This document shows, piece by piece, positions 59,610 through 64,000 of a stretch of DNA of 64,000 nt. Source of the stretch: Lentzea nigeriaca. GTDB lineage: Bacteria > Actinomycetota > Actinomycetes > Mycobacteriales > Pseudonocardiaceae. A model generated the notes under the pieces. That model did not search any database. It was not told the origin of the DNA and saw only the letters and a list, made by a program, of their open reading frames with translations. The position numbers were made by a program, and so were the translations under genes. Numbering within the stretch: position 1 is the stretch's first letter; every line of letters starts with the position of its first letter. Where the stretch lies: contig NZ_JAFBCX010000003.1 in the NCBI RefSeq assembly GCF_016907955.1, forward strand, positions 372,001 to 436,000, given 5' to 3'.

Positions 59610-60421
59610 TGCCGAGGACTCGTGGGACAGCCCGCGGTCAGCCACTCGCGGGTGCTCGCGTACGCGGCGTCGATCAGCTCACGGGCACGGCTGAAGTCGG
59701 CCGGTGACACCCGCAGCGGGCAGAGCGGCGGCACGACCTTCAGCTCGACCTGCGAGCGGTAGCGTTCGACGTCCGCCTCCAGCCGGTGGTTGACCAGCAA
59801 CGTCAACGCCTGCAACGCGACGCCGACGGCACTGCGCGGCGGGGAGGTCAGCGCGCACGCGTAGCCGGTCGGCAGCACCCACACGTGGTCGGCGCCGAGC
59901 TCGACCGCGTGGGACACCGGCGTGTTGTTCACGGCACCACCGTCCATCAGATAGCGGCCATCGACGTTCAGCGGTGGGAACACGGCGGGGATCGCGGTCG
60001 AGGCGAGCACGGCGTCGACCGCGGAACCCTTCGACAGCAGCACTTCCGCGCCGGCGAGGACGTCGGTCGCCCCGACGTGGACGGGGATCTCGGTGCCGGT
60101 CAGGTCGATCGGGCCGAGTGAGCGTTCCAGCAGGCGGCGCAACCCGGCGTTCGGCACGAGGTGGTCACGGAACCCCAGCAGACCCAGCAGGCCGCGCACC
60201 GGCCGGATGGGGAAGACATCGGTTCGGCGCAACGAGATCCACCGGGAGACCAGAGAGTCCACATCGGACGGATGGAGTGCGAACCACACGGCGTTGGCAG
60301 CGCCCACCGACGTGCCGACAACGAAGTCCGGGCGGACGTCGGCCTCGGTGAGCGCGGCCAGCATGCCGACCTCTGTCGCGCCCAAGCTCCCACCGCCTGC
60401 GAGCACGAACGCGGTCGCCAT
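59576..60421 (-). CDS. Patatin-like phospholipase
   Basis: 281 residues. Catalytic dyad: nucleophile Ser in VVGTSVGAANAVW (GxSxG) and Asp in YLMDGGAVNNTPV (DGG); oxyanion glycines in VLAGGGSLGATEVGML. A single-domain lipid acyl hydrolase, cytoplasmic or membrane-associated. The start ATG 60421 gives MATAFVLAGGGS at the N-terminus, as in the family; codons further up are not conserved. It stands alone, between the two-component system and the glycoside hydrolases. Confidence 0.85.
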   Translation of the reverse strand: MATAFVLAGGGSLGATEVGMLAALTEADVRPDFVVGTSVGAANAVWFALHPSDVDSLVSRWISLRRTDVFPIRPVRGLLGLLGFRDHLVPNAGLRRLLERSLGPIDLTGTEIPVHVGATDVLAGAEVLLSKGSAVDAVLASTAIPAVFPPLNVDGRYLMDGGAVNNTPVSHAVELGADHVWVLPTGYACALTSPPRSAVGVALQALTLLVNHRLEADVERYRSQVELKVVPPLCPLRVSPADFSRARELIDAAYASTREWLTAGCPTSPRHQDCGTTSPDS

Positions 60422-60576
60422 GACCTCATCCTCCTCGCGCACCACCCGCCCCGGCGAGGGGCCAACTCGTCCCGCACGGGTGGCCGCGGCCCGCCGAACC
60501 ATCCGCACGGGGTGAACCGGCACGCCCGATCTCCCGGCGAGCCTTGGGTTTCCCGGTGAGACGAGAGGTGGGCGAC

Positions 60577-63114
60577 GTGGAGAAGCAGAGGCTGCAGGAC
60601 GCCGGTCCGTGGCGCAGGTGGGGGCCGTACCTGAGCGAACGGCAGTGGGGCACGGTCCGCGAGGGGAACGGCGCCGGGGATGCCTGGACGTCGTTCACCC
60701 ACGACCAGGCCAGGTATCGCGCGTACCGGTGGGGCGAGGACGGGCTGGCCGGGTTCAGCGACGACAAGCAGCGCGTCTGCCTGGCGCTGGCGTTGTGGAA
60801 CGGCAACGACCCGATCCTCAAGGAGCGGCTGTTCGGCCTGACCAACGGCGAGGGCAACCACGGCGAGGACGTCAAGGAGTGCTACTACTACCTCGACGCC
60901 ACCCCGACCTCCTCGTACCTGCGGATGCTCTACAAGTACCCGCAGGCGCGGTTCCCGTACGAGGACCTGGTCGCCACCAACGCCGCGCGCACCCGCCTCG
61001 AACCCGAGTACGAGCTGCTCGACACGGGGGTGTTCGACGACGACCGCTACTTCGACGTCGTCGTGGAGTACGCGAAGGCGGGTCCTGACGACATTCTCAT
61101 GCGCATCACGGCCCACAACCGCGGCCCGGAGGACGCGACGCTGCACCTGTTGCCCACCTTGTGGTTCCGGCACACGTGGTCGTGGGCGGGCGATGTCCGC
61201 ATGCCGTCGTTGCACGTCTGCGAACCGGGCACCGTGCGGGCCGAGCATCCGGATCTCGGCGTGCGGTGGTGGTACGTCGCGCCGCCCGCGCCGATTCTCG
61301 TCACGGAGAACGAGACCGACAACGAGCGCGTGTTCGGCTCGCCCAACGTCACCCCGTACGTCAAGGACGGCATCGACCGCGCGGTGGTGCACGGTGATCT
61401 CAGCGCGGTCGCCGCGGACGGCGTCGGCACGAAAGCCGCCGCGCACCACGAGCTCCGCGTCCGGGCGGGGCAGAGCGCCACGGTCAGGGTCCGGCTCACC
61501 GACAGCAGCCTCGACGAACCCTTCGAGGGCTTCGACTCGATCATCAGCACGCGGCGCGAGGAGGCCGACGACTTCTACGACGACGTGCTCGGCGGCGATC
61601 CGCGCGGCGACGAACGGCTGGTGTGCCGGCAGGCTCTGGCAGGGCTGTTGTGGTCTCGGCAGTACTACTCGTTCGACGTCGAGCGCTGGCTGACCGAACG
61701 CGGCACGGATCCCCTGGAAGCGGACCAGAACTGGCGGCACCTCGTCGCCGACGACGTCATCGTCATGCCGGACAAGTGGGAGTACCCGTGGTTCGCCGCG
61801 TGGGACCTCGCCTTCCACGCCGTGTCGCTGGTGATCGTCGACCCGGAACTCGCGAAGCAGCAGATCGAGTTGCTGCTCGGCCGCCGCTACCTGCACCCGA
61901 ACGGCCAGATCCCGGCCTACGAGTGGAACTTCGGCGACGTCAACCCACCTGCGCACGCGTGGGCCGCGTGGTTCGTCTACCAGCACGACCACGACAAGGC
62001 GTTCCTGGCGCGCGTCTTCCCGCCCCTGCTGCGGGCGTTCTGCTGGTGGCTCAACCGGAAGGACGCCGACGGACGAAACCTCTTCCAGGGCGGGTTCCTG
62101 GGCCTCGACAACATCGGGGTGTTCGACCGCAGCGCGCCGCTGCCCACCGGCGGGCGGATCGACCAGGCCGACGGCACCGCGTGGATGGCGTTGTACTGCC
62201 AGAACCTCATCCAGATGGCCCTGGAGCTCGACGAGGTGGAGCAGGCGGCGAGCCTGCTCGAGAACCTCGCGTGGATCGCGGCCGCCACCGGTCACGTCGG
62301 CAGCGGGTTGTGGGACGAGGAGGACGGCTTCTTCCACGACGTGCTGCGGCATCCGGACGGCAGCGCCACGTCGTTGAAGATCCGCTCCGCCGTCGGGCTG
62401 CTGCCGCTGGCCGCCGCGACCGTGATCGGCCCCGAGATCAGGAGCAAACACCCCGAGCTGGTCGACGGCATGCGCGAGTTCCTCCACCGCCATCCGGCGG
62501 TGCGGGCCGCGTTGTGGGGGCACGGCGCGCAGACCGACGCCACCGGCCCCGTGCTGTTCTCGCTGTTCGACGAGAGCCGCCTGCGCCGCATCCTCGCACG
62601 GATGCTCGACGAGCAGGAGTTCCTGAGCCCGCACGGGATTCGCTCGCTCTCGCGCTGGCACGGCGAGCACCCGTACTCGCTCACCGTCGACGGCGTCGAG
62701 CGCCGCGTCGCCTACCTGCCGGCCGAGTCCGACAGCGGCATGTTCGGCGGCAACTCCAACTGGCGTGGCCCGGTGTGGTTCCCGATCAACGTGCTGGTAA
62801 TCAGGGCGTTGCGACACCTGTACGAGTACTTCGGCGACGACTTCACCGTGGAGTGCCCGACCGGTTCCGGCCGGCACCTGACCCTGCGCGAGGTGGCGCA
62901 GGACATCGGCGACCGGCTGCTCCGCACCTTCCTGTCCGGTGTGGACGGTCGTCCTGTCCACGGTGGACAGACGCGGTACCGGGATCCGCTCTGGCAGGAC
63001 CTGCCGCTGTTCTACGAGTACTTCCACGGCGACAACGGCGCGGGCATCGGCGCGAGCCACCAGACCGGGTGGACCGCGCTGGTCGCCCTGCTGCCGCGGG
63101 AGATGGCACGATGA
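60577..63114 (+). CDS. GH63-like (MGH1-type) glucosidase
   Basis: 845 residues, (alpha/alpha)6-barrel enzyme of the GH63/mannosylglycerate-hydrolase-like clan. N-terminal beta domain (LSERQWGTVREGNGAGDAW; FGLTNGEGNHGEDVKECYYY), then the barrel from about 350: PDKWEYPWFAAWDLAFHAVS with the catalytic acid region, NPPAHAWAAWFVYQ, GGRIDQADGTAWMALYCQNL and ESDSGMFGGNSNWRGPVWFP. Releases glucose or mannose residues from oligosaccharides or glycosides. GTG 60577 with GAGAGGTGG is the chosen start. No signal peptide: cytoplasmic. It overlaps the GH13 gene (ATGA). Confidence 0.85.
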   Translation: MEKQRLQDAGPWRRWGPYLSERQWGTVREGNGAGDAWTSFTHDQARYRAYRWGEDGLAGFSDDKQRVCLALALWNGNDPILKERLFGLTNGEGNHGEDVKECYYYLDATPTSSYLRMLYKYPQARFPYEDLVATNAARTRLEPEYELLDTGVFDDDRYFDVVVEYAKAGPDDILMRITAHNRGPEDATLHLLPTLWFRHTWSWAGDVRMPSLHVCEPGTVRAEHPDLGVRWWYVAPPAPILVTENETDNERVFGSPNVTPYVKDGIDRAVVHGDLSAVAADGVGTKAAAHHELRVRAGQSATVRVRLTDSSLDEPFEGFDSIISTRREEADDFYDDVLGGDPRGDERLVCRQALAGLLWSRQYYSFDVERWLTERGTDPLEADQNWRHLVADDVIVMPDKWEYPWFAAWDLAFHAVSLVIVDPELAKQQIELLLGRRYLHPNGQIPAYEWNFGDVNPPAHAWAAWFVYQHDHDKAFLARVFPPLLRAFCWWLNRKDADGRNLFQGGFLGLDNIGVFDRSAPLPTGGRIDQADGTAWMALYCQNLIQMALELDEVEQAASLLENLAWIAAATGHVGSGLWDEEDGFFHDVLRHPDGSATSLKIRSAVGLLPLAAATVIGPEIRSKHPELVDGMREFLHRHPAVRAALWGHGAQTDATGPVLFSLFDESRLRRILARMLDEQEFLSPHGIRSLSRWHGEHPYSLTVDGVERRVAYLPAESDSGMFGGNSNWRGPVWFPINVLVIRALRHLYEYFGDDFTVECPTGSGRHLTLREVAQDIGDRLLRTFLSGVDGRPVHGGQTRYRDPLWQDLPLFYEYFHGDNGAGIGASHQTGWTALVALLPREMAR

Positions 63115-64000
63115 GCTGGCCGGAGCAACCCGTCATCTACGAGATCAACACCGCGGTGTGGCTGGGTGAGCTGTCCCGTGCGGAGGGCCACCAGATCACG
63201 CTCGGCGACGTGCCCGCGTCCGCCTGGCACGCGGTCACCCCGGTCGGAGTCGACGCGGTGTGGCTGATGGGCGTGTGGGAACGCAGCGTGCTGGGCCTGG
63301 CGATCGCCAACGCGCATCCCGGCCTGCGAGCGTCGTTCCACGAGGCGCTGCCGGATCTGCGCGCGGAGGACGTCGCGGGGTCGCCGTACTGCGTCCAGCG
63401 CTACGTCGTGGCCGACGCGTTCGGTGGCGACGAGGGCCTCGCGAAGGCCCGCGCCGAACTCGCGGCGCGGGGCGTGCGGCTGATCCTCGACTACGTGCCG
63501 AACCACGTGGCGCCGGACCATCCCTGGGTCGTGGATCATCCGGAGTTCTTCGTCCGCGGGACCGCCGACGACTACACGCACGACCCGCGGAGCTGGCTCG
63601 TCGTCGGCGGGAACGTGCTGGCACGCGGGAAAGATCCGTACTTCCCCGCGTGGCCGGACGTCGTGCAGCTCGACGCGTTCTCCCCCGCCTTCCGCGCGGC
63701 CGCGACGATGACGCTCGGCTCGGTCGCCGCCCGCTGCGACGGCATCCGCTGCGACATGGCCATGCTCGTCACGAACGAGGTCTTCGCCAGGACGTGGCAC
63801 CGGACACCGCCGGAGCAGGACTTCTGGCCGGAGGTCATCGGCGCGCTGCGGGCAGGGCACCCGGAGACCGTGCTGATCGCCGAGGCGTACTGGGACATGG
63901 AGTGGACGTTGCAGCAGCAGGGTTTCAACTTCTGCTACGACAAACGGCTCTACGACCGGTTCGTCGGCGGCGGCGCCGGTGTCCGCGAGCACCTGCGGGC
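63111..64000 (+). CDS. GH13 alpha-amylase-family enzyme, N-terminal part
   Basis: The first 296 residues are visible; the gene runs off the window. GH13 regions seen: region I LILDYVPNHVAPDHPWV, region II GIRCDMAMLV with the nucleophile Asp, and region III ETVLIAEAYWDMEW with the acid Glu. The opening PVIYEINTAVWLGELSR replaces the longer N-terminal domain of many relatives. Probably acts on alpha-glucans or trehalose-type sugars in the cytoplasm together with the GH63-like enzyme, to which it is translationally coupled. Confidence 0.85.
   Translation, partial: MSWPEQPVIYEINTAVWLGELSRAEGHQITLGDVPASAWHAVTPVGVDAVWLMGVWERSVLGLAIANAHPGLRASFHEALPDLRAEDVAGSPYCVQRYVVADAFGGDEGLAKARAELAARGVRLILDYVPNHVAPDHPWVVDHPEFFVRGTADDYTHDPRSWLVVGGNVLARGKDPYFPAWPDVVQLDAFSPAFRAAATMTLGSVAARCDGIRCDMAMLVTNEVFARTWHRTPPEQDFWPEVIGALRAGHPETVLIAEAYWDMEWTLQQQGFNFCYDKRLYDRFVGGGAGVREHLR

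Noticed and set aside
1..64000. tRNA or rRNA genes, CRISPR arrays, prophage modules, transposases
   Set aside because: Looked for by motif and context on both strands; nothing convincing was seen.

Overview
The window is very GC-rich actinomycete DNA. The small lineage-specific families seen here (DUF6221-, DUF6292- and DUF6223-like proteins, a DUF222/HNH gene) and the overall style point to the Pseudonocardiaceae (Lentzea, Saccharothrix or Lechevalieria type). That placement rests on recognition, not on a search. No rRNA, tRNA, CRISPR array, prophage or classical transposase was seen.

Layout. 1-3.8 kb: secreted proteins, an ECF sigma factor with a membrane partner, a small zinc-finger protein and gene remnants. 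3.8-5.9 kb: small acidic proteins, a STAS anti-anti-sigma factor and a DUF6292 protein. 5.97-7.90 kb: a DUF222/HNH endonuclease gene enclosed by about 195-bp inverted repeats. 7.9-14.8 kb: ordinary genes (TDT transporter with divergent LysR, HNH, MATE, lipoprotein, SelO, TrmO, a pseudogene). 14.8-25.1 kb: transaldolase/transketolase, an orphan cytochrome oxidase subunit I, a hemerythrin operon, P450, SDR, flavodoxin and PAP2. 25.3-31.4 kb: a seven-gene ADP-heptose/glycosyltransferase operon. 31.4-40.8 kb: ChaB-type protein, aldehyde dehydrogenase and a second nucleotide-sugar operon (Zn-dehydrogenase, UDP-xylose synthase, carbamoyltransferase, GT2, GT9, UDP-glucose dehydrogenase). 40.9-44.6 kb: cation efflux protein and a molybdopterin oxidoreductase. 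44.7-64 kb: secreted proteins, an EF-G paralogue with an elaborate leader, an AfsR-type regulator, a xylose operon (xylA-xylB-xylR), a two-component system, a patatin and a GH63-like/GH13 pair cut by the window end.

The main result is a shared regulatory signature. From 3.8 to 41.9 kb I find 18 sites resembling sigma-B/sigma-F promoters (GTTT or GNNT, 14-17 bases, GGGTA). Most have the -10 hexamer 8-10 bases before the start codon, so the transcripts should be almost or fully leaderless. The sites stand before the STAS gene, the pentose-phosphate pair, ctaD, the hemerythrin operon, P450/SDR, PAP2, the heptose operon, ChaB, aldehyde dehydrogenase, the carbamoyltransferase, the cation efflux gene and the molybdoenzyme. 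None was seen after 42 kb. I read this as one general-stress regulon that couples redox and detoxification enzymes to synthesis of a heptose- and probably xylose-containing surface glycan.

Two further features deserve attention. Three unrelated stress proteins (hemerythrin, ChaB-type, plasmid-stabilisation type) end in the same roughly 31-residue Rho_N/SAP-like tail. The EF-G paralogue has a 32-codon leader ORF, stacked hairpins and a hidden ribosome binding site, the layout of antibiotic-inducible translation attenuation.
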